Assembly (NCBI RefSeq): GCF_014639275.1
Contig: NZ_BMFW01000018.1
Span: 460-64,459 of the forward strand
Reading direction: 5' to 3'
From: Arthrobacter liuii
GTDB lineage: Bacteria; Actinomycetota; Actinomycetes; Actinomycetales; Micrococcaceae
DNA: 64,000 nt
The position numbers and the translations under genes were made by a program. The notes beneath the pieces were generated by a model. It was not told where the DNA came from and made no database searches. It worked only from the letters and a program-made list of their open reading frames with translations. This document shows positions 54,129 through 64,000 of this stretch, one piece after another (positions within the stretch are counted from its first letter, which is position 1; each line of letters starts with the position of its first letter).

Positions 54129-57100
54129 ATGACGTTTTACCCCAAGGCCTCAGCCTCCAGTACCTCTCCCAACGCCAGCGCCGGTGTATCCGCCTCCGTG
54201 AAGTTTCCGGAGATCGAAGAGCGGATCCTGAAGTACTGGGACCAGGACGGCACCTTCCAGGCCAGCATCGACCAGCGCAGCGCCGACGCTCCCGGCGGCG
54301 AGCCGGGCAGCAACGAATTCGTGTTCTATGACGGCCCGCCCTTCGCCAACGGCCTGCCGCACTACGGCCACCTCCTCACCGGCTACGCCAAGGACCTCGT
54401 GGGCCGCTACCAGACCCAGCGCGGCAAGCGCGTGGAACGCCGTTTCGGCTGGGACACCCACGGCCTGCCCGCCGAGCTTGAGGCCATGAAGCAGCTGGGG
54501 ATGACGGACAAGACCCAGATCGAAGCCATGGGCATCGACAAGTTCAATGACGCCTGCCGCGCCTCCGTGATGAAGTACGCCGACGAATGGCGCAGCTACG
54601 TCACCCGCCAGGCCCGCTGGGTGGACTTCGACAACGACTACAAGACGCTCAACGTCGAGTACATGGAGTCGGTCCTCTGGGCGTTCAAACAGCTGCACGA
54701 CAAGGGCCTGACGTACAACGGCTACCGGGTCCTCCCGTACTGCTGGAAGGACGAGACGCCGCTGTCCAACCATGAGCTGCGCATGGACGACGACGTCTAC
54801 AAAAACCGCCAGGACCAGACCGTCACCGTCACGTTCCCCATCCTCGCAGGGGAGTCGGAGCTGTCCAGGGAGCTTGCAGGCGTGCAGGCGCTTGCCTGGA
54901 CCACCACCCCCTGGACGCTGCCCACGAACGCTGCGCTCGCCGTCGGGCCTTCCATCACCTACGCCGTGCTGCCCGCTGGACCCAACGGCATCAAGGCGGC
55001 TTCCGCGGACGCACCGGTCACGGGCAGCTTCCTGCTCGCGGCGGACCTGCTGGGCAGCTACGCCAAGGACCTCGGCTACGACAGCTTCGAGGATGCGGAA
55101 GCGGCCGTCGTGTCCACCCACACCGGGGCCGAACTGGAGGGGCTGGAGTACCAGCGGCTCTGGGACGACTTCGCCGACAACGAGAAGTACGGCATGGAGA
55201 ACGCCTGGCGTTTCGTCGTTGCCGACTACGTGACCACCACGGACGGAACCGGCATCGTCCACCAGGCTCCCGCCTACGGCGAAGACGACCAGAAGGTTTG
55301 CGAAGAGGCAGGCATCCCGGTGGTGCTCTCCGTTGACGAGGGCGCAAAGTTCCTGCCCTTGTTCAAGCACGGCGCCCTCCACGACATCGCGGGCCTGCAG
55401 GTCTTCGAGGCCAACAAGCCCATCACCCAGGTGCTCCGTGCGCAGGGAAGGCTGGTTCGGCAGGCCAGCTACGAGCACAGCTACCCGCACTGCTGGCGCT
55501 GCCGCAACCCCCTGATCTACCGCGCAGTGTCCTCCTGGTACGTCGAGGTCACCAAGTTCAAGGACCGGATGTCCGAACTGAACCAGGAGATCAACTGGAT
55601 CCCCGGCAACGTCAAGGACGGCCAGTTCGGCAAGTGGCTGGAAAACGCCCGCGACTGGTCCATCAGCCGCAACCGCTACTGGGGCAGCCCCATCCCCGTT
55701 TGGCAGTCCAGTGACCCCGAGTACCCCCGCACCGACGTCTACGGCTCCCTGGCGGAAATCGAAGCCGACTTTGGCCGGCTGCCGCTGAACAAAGACGGAC
55801 AGGTGGACCTGCACCGCCCGTTCATCGACGAGCTCACCCGGCCCAACCCGGACGACCCCCGCACGCCCGAGGAGGGCCAGTCCGTGATGCGCCGCGTCGA
55901 GGACGTCCTGGACGTCTGGTTCGACTCCGGGTCGATGCCCTACGGCCAGGTGCACTACCCGTTCCAGAACGAGGCGTGGTTCAACACCCACAACCCGGCT
56001 GACTTCATCGTGGAGTACATCGGCCAGACCCGCGGCTGGTTCTACATGCTGCACATCCTGTCGACGGCGCTGTTCGACCGGCCCGCCTTCAGGAACGTCA
56101 TCAGCCACGGCATCGTGCTGGGCTCCGACGGCCAGAAGATGTCCAAGAGCCTTCGCAACTACCCGGACGTGTCCGAGGTCCTGGACCGTGACGGTTCCGA
56201 CGCGATGCGCTGGTTCCTCATGTCCAGCCCCATCCTCCGCGGCGGCAACCTGATCGTCACCGAACAGGGCATCCGCGACGGCGTCCGCCAGGTCATCCTG
56301 CCGCTCTGGAACGTGTACAGCTTCTTCACCCTGTACACGAACGCGGCGAACGGCGGCACCGGCTACGAGGCGAAACTGCGCTACGAGGGCTACAACGACA
56401 CGCTGGACCAGTACCTGCTGGCCAACACCGGCGACCTGGTCCGCAGCATGACCGCGCAGCTGGACACCTATGACATCTCCGGGGCCTGCGACTCGCTCCG
56501 CAGCTACCTGGACATGATCACCAACTGGTACGTCCGCCGCAGCCGCCAGCGGTTCTTCGGCGAGGACCATGACGCCTTCGACGCGCTGTTCACCGCGCTT
56601 GAGACCGTCACCCGTGCCGCGGCGTCGCTGCTGCCGCTGGTTTCGGAGGAGATCTGGCGCGGCCTGACCGGCGGCCGGTCCGTGCACCTTGCCGACTGGC
56701 CCGACGCCGACCTCTTCCCCGCGGATCCGTCCCTGGTGGAGGCCATGGACCGGGTCCAGCAGATCTGCTCCACCGGTTCCTCGCTCCGCAAAGCAGCGAA
56801 CCTGCGGGTCCGCCTGCCGCTGCAGGAACTCACCGTGGTGGCACCCGGGGCGGACGCGCTGGAAGGTTTTGCCGCCGTCGTCGCCGATGAACTCAACCTC
56901 CGTTCCGTCCGCCTGCTGGATGCCGCCACCGCATCGCCGGAAGAGTTCGGCATCCAGCAGAAACTGGTGGTCAACGCCCGCGCCGCGGGCCCGCGCCTGG
57001 GCAAGAACGTCCAGGTTGCCATCAAGGGGTCCAAGTCCGGCGACTGGTCGGTGGACGACGACGGTGTGGTCACCGCCGGGGGGCTCCAGCTGGAGCCCCA

Positions 57101-57446
57101 GGAGTACACCTTGGAAACGGTGGTGGCGGAGTCCGACGGCGGCTCGGCAGCTGTTGCGGTGCTGCCCGGCGGCGGGTTCGTGGTCCTGAACACCGAGGTC
57201 ACCCCGGAGCTGGAGGCCGAAGGCCTGGCACGCGACATGGTCCGCGCCATCCAGCAGGCCCGGAAGGACGCCGGACTGAACGTGAGCGACCGGATCCGGA
57301 CCACCGTCACGGCCGCGCAGAACGTGGTTGACGCGCTGCTGGCCAACGCTGAACTGGTGAAGGGCGAGACGCTGACGGTTGACCTGGCCGCAGAGCCGGC
57401 AGATGTAGTCGAACCCGCCGTCGCGGTTGAAAAAGTGGAGGCCTAG
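54129..57446 (+). CDS. ileS: Isoleucyl-tRNA synthetase
   Basis: Class I synthetase of 1105 residues. The HIGH-type motif lies in [20 protein letters not shown], the editing domain has [16 protein letters not shown] and [15 protein letters not shown], and [15 protein letters not shown] is the KMSKS loop. The C-terminal part has [16 protein letters not shown] and a long extension typical of the eukaryote-like IleS2 class. The ATG at 54129 is preferred: AGGA (54117-54120) is eight bases upstream, whereas the in-frame ATG at 54120 overlaps that site. Controlled by the preceding T-box; starts the folC-ndk series. Confidence 0.96.
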   Translation: MTFYPKASASSTSPNASAGVSASVKFPEIEERILKYWDQDGTFQASIDQRSADAPGGEPGSNEFVFYDGPPFANGLPHYGHLLTGYAKDLVGRYQTQRGKRVERRFGWDTHGLPAELEAMKQLGMTDKTQIEAMGIDKFNDACRASVMKYADEWRSYVTRQARWVDFDNDYKTLNVEYMESVLWAFKQLHDKGLTYNGYRVLPYCWKDETPLSNHELRMDDDVYKNRQDQTVTVTFPILAGESELSRELAGVQALAWTTTPWTLPTNAALAVGPSITYAVLPAGPNGIKAASADAPVTGSFLLAADLLGSYAKDLGYDSFEDAEAAVVSTHTGAELEGLEYQRLWDDFADNEKYGMENAWRFVVADYVTTTDGTGIVHQAPAYGEDDQKVCEEAGIPVVLSVDEGAKFLPLFKHGALHDIAGLQVFEANKPITQVLRAQGRLVRQASYEHSYPHCWRCRNPLIYRAVSSWYVEVTKFKDRMSELNQEINWIPGNVKDGQFGKWLENARDWSISRNRYWGSPIPVWQSSDPEYPRTDVYGSLAEIEADFGRLPLNKDGQVDLHRPFIDELTRPNPDDPRTPEEGQSVMRRVEDVLDVWFDSGSMPYGQVHYPFQNEAWFNTHNPADFIVEYIGQTRGWFYMLHILSTALFDRPAFRNVISHGIVLGSDGQKMSKSLRNYPDVSEVLDRDGSDAMRWFLMSSPILRGGNLIVTEQGIRDGVRQVILPLWNVYSFFTLYTNAANGGTGYEAKLRYEGYNDTLDQYLLANTGDLVRSMTAQLDTYDISGACDSLRSYLDMITNWYVRRSRQRFFGEDHDAFDALFTALETVTRAAASLLPLVSEEIWRGLTGGRSVHLADWPDADLFPADPSLVEAMDRVQQICSTGSSLRKAANLRVRLPLQELTVVAPGADALEGFAAVVADELNLRSVRLLDAATASPEEFGIQQKLVVNARAAGPRLGKNVQVAIKGSKSGDWSVDDDGVVTAGGLQLEPQEYTLETVVAESDGGSAAVAVLPGGGFVVLNTEVTPELEAEGLARDMVRAIQQARKDAGLNVSDRIRTTVTAAQNVVDALLANAELVKGETLTVDLAAEPADVVEPAVAVEKVEA

Positions 57447-57449
57447 GAC

Positions 57450-58808
57450 ATGACCGACGAATTCTCCGTGGAAAGCGTCTATGCAGAATTGCTGGGGCGG
57501 GCGCCGGAAAACAAGATGGAGCCCCGGCTCGCTCCGCTGTTCCGGGCCATGGACGTGCTCGGCGAGCCCAACAAGGCGTTCCCGATCATCCACGTGACCG
57601 GAACCAACGGCAAGACCTCCACCTCCCGGATGATCGAATCCGTGCTCCGCGCCCACGGCCTGAGCACGGGGCGCTACACCAGCCCGCACCTGTCCAAAGT
57701 CACGGAGCGGATCAGCATTGACGGGCACCCTGTTTCCGACGAGACGTTTGTCCGGATCTGGGACGAAATCCGGCCGTACCTGCAGATTGTTGACTCCGAA
57801 CTGGAAGCTGAGGGCCAGCCGCGGCTGACCTACTTCGAGTGCCTCACGATCCTGGGCTTCGCCATCTTCGCCGACCAGCCCGTCAACGTGGCCGTCATCG
57901 AAGTGGGCCTGGGCGGGATCACCGACGCCACCAACGTGGGTGACGGCCAGGTCTCGGTGGTGACGCCGATCTCCTTGGACCACACGGACCTGCTGGGCGA
58001 CACCACCGAGGAAATTGCCTACGAAAAGGCAGGCATCATCAAGCCCGGCGGCTTCCTGGTCAGCGCAGCCCAGCCCCTCGACGCGGCGCAGGTGCTGCTG
58101 GAGAAGGCCAAGGAAGTGGGCGTGCCGTTCCGCTTCGAGGGGGTGGAGTTCGGCGTCGAGTCACGGACGGTGGCCGTCGGCGGGCAGATGGTCACCATCC
58201 AGGGCATCGCCGGCCGCTACCCCGACCTGATGGTGCCCCTGCACGGGGCCCACCAGGCGCAGAACGCCGCCGTTGCGGTGGCCGCCCTGGAGGCGTTCTT
58301 TGGCGGGGAAAAGGAACTCGACTTCGAAGTCCTGCAGGAGGGCTTCGCGGCCGTCACGTCGCCCGGCCGCCTGGAGGTGGTGCGGACAGCGCCAACCATC
58401 ATCGTTGACGCCGCCCACAACCCTGACGGCATCAAGGCCTCCGCCGCCGCGCTGCAGGAAGCGTTCACCTTTACCCGGCTGGTTCCCGTGGTGGGCGTAC
58501 TCAAGGAAAAGGACGCTGAAGAGATCCTGCGCGAGCTCAAGGAATCCCTGGGGGCGGTGGCGGAGGAATACTGCTTCACCCAGTCCAACTCGCCGCGCGC
58601 CGTCCCGGCAGCCGAACTGGCCGAGCTGGCGATTGACCTGGGATTTGGCGAGGACAACGTCCACATCGCCGAGAAACTGGACGACGCGCTGGAATGGGCC
58701 GTTGAACGCGCCGAAGCCAATGACGACCTCTCCGGCGGCGTGCTGGTCACCGGCTCCATCACGCTGGTGGCCGAAGCACGGATCCTGCTCGGAAAAACGG
58801 AGGCATAA
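57450..58808 (+). CDS. folC: Folylpolyglutamate synthase / dihydrofolate synthase
   Basis: Adds glutamate to dihydropteroate and folates. The 452 residues have the Mur-ligase P-loop IHVTGTNGKTSTSRMI at about residue 48, the Mg/ATP loop of the SPHL region, EVGLGGITDATNV, HGAHQAQNAAVAVAALEAF, and the C-terminal IVDAAHNPDGIKAS. GGAGG lies nine bases before the ATG, and ileS ends three bases upstream, so it is in the same operon. Confidence 0.96.
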   Translation: MTDEFSVESVYAELLGRAPENKMEPRLAPLFRAMDVLGEPNKAFPIIHVTGTNGKTSTSRMIESVLRAHGLSTGRYTSPHLSKVTERISIDGHPVSDETFVRIWDEIRPYLQIVDSELEAEGQPRLTYFECLTILGFAIFADQPVNVAVIEVGLGGITDATNVGDGQVSVVTPISLDHTDLLGDTTEEIAYEKAGIIKPGGFLVSAAQPLDAAQVLLEKAKEVGVPFRFEGVEFGVESRTVAVGGQMVTIQGIAGRYPDLMVPLHGAHQAQNAAVAVAALEAFFGGEKELDFEVLQEGFAAVTSPGRLEVVRTAPTIIVDAAHNPDGIKASAAALQEAFTFTRLVPVVGVLKEKDAEEILRELKESLGAVAEEYCFTQSNSPRAVPAAELAELAIDLGFGEDNVHIAEKLDDALEWAVERAEANDDLSGGVLVTGSITLVAEARILLGKTEA

Positions 58809-58810
58809 CC

Positions 58811-59275
58811 ATGGCGCGATTGACTAAAGCCCAGCGCGAATGGCGTCCCGGGACGCCGAAGAAGCGCCGCTCCACCAAGGTGCTTTTCGCCTCCACAGTG
58901 CTCCTGCTCGAAGCGTTCGTCATGTTCTTCGCCACCCTGGTGGTGTTCGGCCTGCGCCGTGGAGAGTTCCCGCCGCCGCTGATCCTTGGCGTGGGCTTTG
59001 GCCTCAGCGTGGTCATGGTCTTTGCCTGTGCAGTCCTCAACAAACCCTGGGGCATCGGCCTGGGGTGGATCCTGCAGCTCGTCCTGATCCTCACCGGCAT
59101 TTTCGAGCCCGCCATGTTCATGGTGGGCGGGCTCTTTGCGGTGGCCTGGTGGTACGGCATCCGCACAGGCATCCGGCTGGACCGCGAAGCCGCGCAGCGC
59201 GCACGCGAACAGGCGGAATGGGAGGCCGCCCACCCGGACCAGGCCGCCGGTCCCGCCCAGCCCCAATCCCCGTAA
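58811..59275 (+). CDS. DUF4233 membrane protein
   Basis: A 154-residue protein with a basic N-terminus (TKAQREWRPGTPKKRRS), four hydrophobic segments between about residues 24 and 118, and a charged helical C-terminus. The family is nearly always encoded between folC and ndk in Actinobacteria (Rv2446c in mycobacteria), as here. GGAGG precedes the ATG by seven bases. Function unknown. Confidence 0.9.
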   Translation: MARLTKAQREWRPGTPKKRRSTKVLFASTVLLLEAFVMFFATLVVFGLRRGEFPPPLILGVGFGLSVVMVFACAVLNKPWGIGLGWILQLVLILTGIFEPAMFMVGGLFAVAWWYGIRTGIRLDREAAQRAREQAEWEAAHPDQAAGPAQPQSP

Positions 59276-59326
59276 GCCAGTCCCCGTAGACTTATCCCGA
59301 AACCCCACCAATGCATTGGAGCAGTT

Positions 59327-59743
59327 GTGACTACTGAGCGCACCCTCGTCCTGATCAAGCCCGACGGCGTCGCCCGTAACCTTTCCGGCGCCATCCTGGC
59401 CCGGATCGAAGCCAAGGGCTACAGCCTTGTGGAGCTGAAGAAGATTGAGGCCACCCGCGAACTGCTGGAGCAGCACTACGAGGAGCACGTGGGCAAGCCG
59501 TTCTACGAGCCGCTGGTGGAGTTCATGCTCAGCGGACCCGTGGTGGCGGCCATCTTCGAGGGCCACAGGGTCATCGAAGGCTTCCGCTCGCTGGCCGGCA
59601 CCACGGACCCCACGACGGCGGCCCCGGGCACCATCCGCGGCGACTTCGGCCGGGACTGGGGGCTCAAGGTGCAGCAGAACCTGGTGCACGGCTCGGACTC
59701 CACTGATTCCGCGGAGCGCGAGATCAAGATCTGGTTCCAGTAA
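59327..59743 (+). CDS. ndk: Nucleoside diphosphate kinase
   Basis: Balances nucleoside triphosphate pools by a phospho-histidine mechanism. The 138-residue protein has [16 protein letters not shown], the substrate loop [15 protein letters not shown], and the active histidine in [21 protein letters not shown]. The GTG at 59327 has GGAG six bases upstream. A giant palindrome lies directly after its stop. Confidence 0.97.
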   Translation: MTTERTLVLIKPDGVARNLSGAILARIEAKGYSLVELKKIEATRELLEQHYEEHVGKPFYEPLVEFMLSGPVVAAIFEGHRVIEGFRSLAGTTDPTTAAPGTIRGDFGRDWGLKVQQNLVHGSDSTDSAEREIKIWFQ

Positions 59744-59753
59744 CCACGGTTTC

Positions 59754-59820
59754 CCCCGCGAGATGACAGATAAGGCCAATGTTCACGAAGAACATTGGCC
59801 TTATCTGTCATCTCGCGGGG
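59754..59820. repeat. Perfect 31-bp-arm palindrome after ndk
   Basis: Arms at 59754-59784 and 59790-59820 are exact reverse complements, with the five-base loop ACGAA. The arm starts CCCCGCGAGATGACAG and ends GGCCAATGTTC. It lies between convergent ndk and the VKOR gene, so it may terminate both. The length, perfection and moderate base composition differ from the local GC-only terminators and look more like a dispersed repetitive palindrome. Confidence 0.8.
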
Positions 59821-59848
59821 AGTGCGGAGGGGATTTGGGGACGGGCTG

Positions 59849-60517
59849 CTAGAACCCCGAGGTTCCCGCGAAGACCTGGATGAACGCGAAGAAGATGGTG
59901 GCGATGACGGCCACGTAAAGCAGTGCCGTGATGATCCAGCCGGAGTCACCCAGGATGCGGGCCGCTCCCGATGGCATGGGGATGACGCCGGCGCTGATGT
60001 TCCTGATGGTGGTCCACACGAAAAGCGGGATCATGGCCGCCCAGACGATCATGCAGAACGGGCACAGGATGTGGATGGCATACAAGGCCTGGGACCACAG
60101 CCACACCACGAACGCGAAGCCGAGCGTGACGCCCGCTTGCAGCCCCAGCCAGTACCAGCGGGCGAAGGTTGCCCCGGAAAGCAGGGCCATGCCCACTGTT
60201 ATGGTGATGGCGAAGGCCACGATGCCGATGAACATATTGGGGAAACCGAACAGCGAACTTTGCCAGGTTTGCATCACCTGGCCGCAGGAGATCCAGGGAT
60301 TTACGTCGCACACCGTGGTGTGGTTGGGGTCCTTCAATACTTCGAGCTTCTCCAGGACCAGGGTTCCGGAGGCCAGCCAGCCCACGATTCCGGTGATGAC
60401 CAGCAGCCAGCCAAAGGGCCGGTTCCGGGTCATCCGCGATGCGTTTCCGGCAGCACTGGTCTGCGGATCGGCGGCCCGATCCTGTTCATGGGCGCTGACG
60501 GGGGAGATGCTGGGCAT
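59849..60517 (-). CDS. Vitamin K epoxide reductase (VKOR) family membrane protein
   Basis: Quinone-coupled disulfide-generating enzyme of 222 residues with about five membrane segments. Both cysteine pairs are present: VCDVNPWISCGQVMQ after the first helix, and the active CPFC in AIHILCPFCMIVW. Such proteins re-oxidise DsbA-like proteins in Actinobacteria. The ATG at 60517 begins MPSISPVSAHEQDRA, and the N-terminal 30 residues are cytosolic. AAGGA lies about ten bases upstream. Convergent with ndk across the palindrome. Confidence 0.92.
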   Translation of the reverse strand: MPSISPVSAHEQDRAADPQTSAAGNASRMTRNRPFGWLLVITGIVGWLASGTLVLEKLEVLKDPNHTTVCDVNPWISCGQVMQTWQSSLFGFPNMFIGIVAFAITITVGMALLSGATFARWYWLGLQAGVTLGFAFVVWLWSQALYAIHILCPFCMIVWAAMIPLFVWTTIRNISAGVIPMPSGAARILGDSGWIITALLYVAVIATIFFAFIQVFAGTSGF

Positions 60518-60956
60518 GGGTTTTGCGTCCTTTTCGTCCGGTGCTCCTGTGCCTGATTGTAACGCCGGCGGCTGGGGCCACCACACAGCAACGAAGAACA
60601 GCATCGCCTGCCTCCGCGGCGATCCGGCGCGTGTATGAGAGAATGAACGTGGCTGGAAGCCGATCCACATTCGGACTCCGGTCCGGTGGTTTGTTCCCAA
60701 GACCGCCAATGATGAGCAGGGCAGGCTTCGGATTCCTCCGGCACTCCCGCGACTCCATTGGGCGGCACCTGGTTGTGGTACGCAGAACAACGGGTTTTCA
60801 GAACATCCGCCGGCTCCCACGGGCTGCCGCACCCCAATGACGGTGCGAACCTGGGAGTATCCACTTGACTTCTGTCAACGCCTGCGGGTTTTGACAATAT
60901 GTGCCCCAATGGGTGCCGGATGTGGCGGTACGTCAGGGGCAGGAGTGTTGCCACAT
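60518..60956. other. Divergent intergenic region between the VKOR gene and rne
   Basis: 439 bases without a convincing gene. A rightward TTGACT at 60865-60870 and a palindrome TTGAC-TTCT-GTCAA at 60865-60878 lie near the rne end, with a second TTGACA at 60891-60896; one may be the rne promoter. Rightward and leftward open frames in the region lack support. Confidence 0.55.
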
Positions 60957-63900
60957 ATGGACAATGATCAGGAACTGGCCGTTAACGTCGATGCAGTGGC
61001 CGCGGAGGCTGCCGCTCCCAAGAAGGCCCCGCGCACGCGCCGCAAAGCGGTTCCCAAGACCGACGACGCCCTGGCAGATGCCGCCGGCAGCGCGCCGGAA
61101 GCGGCCGCCGCTGCAGTAAGAGGCGACGCACCGGCCGAGGAGGCCTCAGCACCTAAAGCTCCGGCCCGGCGCACCCGTGCCCGGAAAAAAGCGGAAGTCG
61201 CGGAACCCCTTCCCGCCTTCGCCGATGAAGCAGAGCCAGCGGCCACCGGCGCCGTCGCAACCGTTGACGCTCCGGCGGCAGCGTCCGCCGCGCCTGCTGA
61301 AACCGTTGCCGCGGAGCCTGATGCAGTCGCAACGGAAGATGCAGGAACCAAACCGGTTCGCCGCCGTCGGGTAGCCACCCGCAAGGCCGCCGCCCCGGAC
61401 GCCGCACCGGCAGCCGAAGCCACGGCCACGGGTGCCGAACCAGTGGCGCCGGAAGCCAAGGACCAGGAGCCGGCCCCGGAGCAGGAGCCCGCGCAGAAAG
61501 CCGCCGCACCGGAAGCCGTGGCGGCCCAGGAGAGCCCTGAAGCGGCGAAGGACGGCGAGCCGGCCGCGGCCAGCAGCCCCTTCGGTTCCCTCTTCCTGGA
61601 GCCTGCTTCCCCCACGTCCGTGCTGTTCCAGGCACCGGACCTCAGCACGGTGGTCCGCCCCGCCGCACCCGCCGTCGAGGAGCCTGACGAGGAGGAAACC
61701 GAAGAAGCTGACGATTCGGCAGGCCGCCGGCGGCGCCGCAGCAGGGGCCGCAGGGGCCGCAGCCGCGTAGGCGATACCGCAGGCGAAGACATCGAGGACA
61801 GCGGCGCCGAGGCGGACGCCGAGGACGAGGCGGACGAGGACACTGCCGGGCAGCCGGAGGACGGCGTGACGTCCCGTCGCCGACGCCGCCGCCGCCGCGG
61901 GGACCAGGACCTTGAACTGACCGGTGGCGGGGATGATGATCCGCCCAACACGGTGACGAGGGTCCGCGCACCGCGTCCGGTCACTGAAGCGCCGGTGAAC
62001 AACCGGGTGACCAGCGTGAAGGGCTCCACCCGCCTGGAAGCCAAGAAGCAGCGCCGCCGCGAATCCCGCGACACGGGCCGCCGCCGCACCGTCATCACCG
62101 AAGCCGAGTTCCTGGCGCGCCGCGAGTCTGTTGACCGGCAGATGATCGTCCGGCAGCGCGACGACAGAATCCAGATCGCCGTCCTCGAAGACGGCGTCCT
62201 GGCCGAACACTTCGTGTCCAAGACCCAGCAGGACTCGCTGATCGGCAATGTCTACCTGGGCAAGGTCCAGAACGTGCTGCCGTCCATGGAAGCGGCGTTC
62301 GTGGACATCGGGCGTGGCCGCAATGCCGTCCTGTACGCCGGCGAGGTCAACTGGGAAGCCGTCAACCTCGAGGGCAAGCAGCGCCGGATCGAAAACGCGC
62401 TGAAGTCCGGCGATACCGTCCTGGTCCAGGTGACCAAGGACCCCGTGGGCCACAAGGGCGCCCGCCTCACCAGCCAGATTTCCCTGCCCGGACGCTACCT
62501 GGTGTACGTACCCGGCGGGTCCATGACCGGCATCTCCCGCAAGCTGCCCGACGTCGAACGCAACCGCCTCAAGCGCATCCTCAAAGACCGCCTGCCCGAG
62601 CACGCCGGTGTCATTGTCCGCACCGCCGCCGAGGGCGCTTCCGAGGAAGAACTGACGCACGACATCAACCGGCTGCGCGCCCAGTGGGAAGGCATCGAAA
62701 GCCAGTCCGCGTCCACCAAGATCCTGGCTCCCGAACTGCTCTACGGCGAGCCCGACCTGACCATCAAGGTGGTCCGCGACGTTTTCAACGAGGACTTCTC
62801 CAAGCTCATTGTGTCCGGCGAGGAAGCCTGGGACACCATCGAGGCCTACGTCACCTACGTTGCGCCGGACCTGGTGGGACGCCTTGAAAAGTGGACCAAG
62901 GACCAGGACATCTTCTCCGCCTGGCGCATCGACGAGCAGATCCACAAGGCCCTTGAACGGAAGGTCTTCCTGCCGTCCGGTGGCTCGCTGGTGATTGACC
63001 GCACCGAGGCCATGACCGTGGTGGACGTCAACACGGGCAAGTTCACCGGCAGCGGCGGCAACCTTGAGGAAACCGTCACCAAGAACAACCTCGAAGCCGC
63101 CGAGGAAGTGGTGCGCCAGCTGCGGCTGCGCGACATCGGCGGAATCATCGTGATCGACTTCATCGACATGGTGCTCGAATCCAACCGCGACCTGGTCCTG
63201 CGGCGCATGGTGGAGTGCCTGGGCCGCGACCGGACCAAGCACCAGGTCGCCGAGGTGACCTCGCTCGGGCTGGTCCAAATGACCCGCAAGCGCATGGGTA
63301 CCGGGCTGCTGGAAGTCTTCGGCGAGCAGTGCGAGGCCTGCGCCGGCCGGGGTGTGGTGACCCACGACGACCCCGTGGAGCACCGCCGTGCCAACATCGT
63401 GGCAGCCGAGCACCACGTTCAGCGCACCGACAACCGGCCCGAGGCCCGCGGGGAAGCCCACCGGGCCGAAGGACAGCGGACGGACAACACCCAGCCCGGT
63501 GTCCGTTCCGAGCGTAAACGGCGGCGCGGACGCGGCGGCCAGCAGCCCGAGCCCGCCCCGGCAGCTGCCGTCCACGTCCACACCGTCCAGCCGGACCCGT
63601 CGGATGCTGAGCGGCACGCCAAGGCAGAGGCAACCAGGCTTGCCCTGGCGAACATCGCCGCTGCCGCCCACGCAGCACACCTGCACGATGACGAGGTGGC
63701 AGCAGCCCGGCAGGTGCCGTTGGTCCAGGCAGTGCCGGCTCCTGAGGAGGAGAAGCACGACGCCGATGCCCCGGGGCGTCCCGCAGCCGTCCTGACCTTC
63801 GGCGGTGAGAAAGTCCCGCTTCCGTTCGTGGAGCACGCCGAGGAGCAGCATCCCAAGCCCGCCCTTACCCTGGACAGGCTCGCGGAAGCGTTCGCCCACC

Positions 63901-64000
63901 TCGGGCAGCCGGCGTCCCCGGTGGAGAGCGCGCCCGCCAAGGCCGCAGATGCCGTGCAGGCAGCTGAACAGGCAGCGCCGGAACGGCAGCCTGACGGCGG
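60957..64000 (+). CDS. rne: Ribonuclease E/G (3' end beyond the window)
   Basis: Endoribonuclease organising RNA decay and rRNA/tRNA processing. 1014 codons are present. Residues 1-380 are a disordered Ala/Glu/Pro-rich arm with basic clusters ([25 protein letters not shown]), likely for RNA or partner binding. The S1 domain starts near 428 (IGNVYLGKVQNVLPSMEAAF), the catalytic Mg site is in TVVDVNTGKF near 688 and IIVIDFIDMV near 729, and the zinc-link CEACAGRG is near 791. A second disordered tail follows and runs off the end. AGGAG is about 11 bases before the ATG. In mycobacteria rne also follows ndk. Confidence 0.96.
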   Translation, partial: MDNDQELAVNVDAVAAEAAAPKKAPRTRRKAVPKTDDALADAAGSAPEAAAAAVRGDAPAEEASAPKAPARRTRARKKAEVAEPLPAFADEAEPAATGAVATVDAPAAASAAPAETVAAEPDAVATEDAGTKPVRRRRVATRKAAAPDAAPAAEATATGAEPVAPEAKDQEPAPEQEPAQKAAAPEAVAAQESPEAAKDGEPAAASSPFGSLFLEPASPTSVLFQAPDLSTVVRPAAPAVEEPDEEETEEADDSAGRRRRRSRGRRGRSRVGDTAGEDIEDSGAEADAEDEADEDTAGQPEDGVTSRRRRRRRRGDQDLELTGGGDDDPPNTVTRVRAPRPVTEAPVNNRVTSVKGSTRLEAKKQRRRESRDTGRRRTVITEAEFLARRESVDRQMIVRQRDDRIQIAVLEDGVLAEHFVSKTQQDSLIGNVYLGKVQNVLPSMEAAFVDIGRGRNAVLYAGEVNWEAVNLEGKQRRIENALKSGDTVLVQVTKDPVGHKGARLTSQISLPGRYLVYVPGGSMTGISRKLPDVERNRLKRILKDRLPEHAGVIVRTAAEGASEEELTHDINRLRAQWEGIESQSASTKILAPELLYGEPDLTIKVVRDVFNEDFSKLIVSGEEAWDTIEAYVTYVAPDLVGRLEKWTKDQDIFSAWRIDEQIHKALERKVFLPSGGSLVIDRTEAMTVVDVNTGKFTGSGGNLEETVTKNNLEAAEEVVRQLRLRDIGGIIVIDFIDMVLESNRDLVLRRMVECLGRDRTKHQVAEVTSLGLVQMTRKRMGTGLLEVFGEQCEACAGRGVVTHDDPVEHRRANIVAAEHHVQRTDNRPEARGEAHRAEGQRTDNTQPGVRSERKRRRGRGGQQPEPAPAAAVHVHTVQPDPSDAERHAKAEATRLALANIAAAAHAAHLHDDEVAAARQVPLVQAVPAPEEEKHDADAPGRPAAVLTFGGEKVPLPFVEHAEEQHPKPALTLDRLAEAFAHLGQPASPVESAPAKAADAVQAAEQAAPERQPDG

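Noticed and set aside
54150..57983. A 1277-codon open frame on the minus strand across ileS and folC.
   Set aside because: It is antisense to two firmly identified genes, is low in complexity in typical shadow fashion, and matches no family. Such frames are common in high-GC DNA.
60523..60840. A 105-codon rightward frame before rne.
   Set aside because: No ribosome site or family; it probably belongs to the divergent promoter region.
61146..63899. A 917-codon minus-strand frame inside rne.
   Set aside because: The plus-strand frame is clearly RNase E/G with catalytic motifs; the antisense frame has no recognisable protein.

Overview
The window is ordinary high-GC actinobacterial chromosome. 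Gene content, GTG-rich starts, mycothiol-type redox genes and paired clpP1/clpP2 fit the Micrococcaceae, most likely Arthrobacter or Pseudarthrobacter. I base this on protein similarity as I recognise it, not on a search. I saw no phage, insertion sequence, plasmid or CRISPR array. Much of the window is conserved backbone whose neighbourhoods, from memory, match Mycobacterium tuberculosis: aceE / DUF3052 / ahpE, NIF3 / coiled-coil zinc-ribbon protein, ssbB / ettA, glbO / pepN / rpiB / nei2 / tig / clpP1 / clpP2 / clpX, and valS / folC / DUF4233 / ndk / rne.

Layout. 1-3.9 kb: 5' part of aceE (minus), DUF3052 protein, AhpE peroxiredoxin, sirtuin, tRNA-Val. 4-13 kb: GntR regulator and gnd, cysK-cysE, msrA, NIF3 protein, coiled-coil protein, yaaA, rnpB. 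12.3-20 kb: long-form GAPDH behind a complex leader, exported HNH protein, def, tRNA-His, orn, mptB, AlkD-like protein, aldose epimerase. 20-29.5 kb is the main accessory region. It holds an alpha/beta hydrolase and LacI regulator facing a three-gene sugar catabolic operon (Gfo/Idh/MocA dehydrogenase, DUF993 TIM barrel, sugar isomerase), then xylB-xylA facing a ROK regulator. 29.5-36.6 kb: tRNA-Arg, a second-type SSB, a lipoprotein, ettA, tesB, glbO, an MscS channel, a decayed epimerase gene and an OsmC protein. 36.6-47.7 kb: pepN, a membrane protein, rpiB, a Nei-type glycosylase, tRNA-Gly, tRNA-Pro, tig, clpP1-clpP2, clpX and a DsbA-fold protein. 47.7-64 kb: valS, DUF488 protein, an SDR, two membrane-anchored EEP phosphohydrolases, a T-box leader with ileS, folC-DUF4233-ndk, a VKOR protein and the start of rne.

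How the parts work together. Central carbon flow is represented by aceE, gnd, a probably gluconeogenic GAPDH and RpiB. Pentose and sugar use is represented by xylAB and the LacI-controlled cluster. Protein quality control is represented by tig, clpP1P2 and clpX, with a good ClgR-like site before clpP1. Thiol and oxidant defence is represented by ahpE, msrA, the OsmC protein, cysK/cysE and the Rv2466c-like protein. Regulation readable from the DNA includes an ileS T-box whose start region can be masked, a XylR-type palindrome over the xylA promoter, paired LacI-type palindromes, a CRP-like site and intrinsic terminator before the GAPDH gene, and strong hairpins between several convergent gene pairs.

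The least explained items are the DUF993 sugar operon, a perfect 31-bp-arm palindrome after ndk, the GAPDH leader, and several conserved proteins that lack or gain key cysteines.
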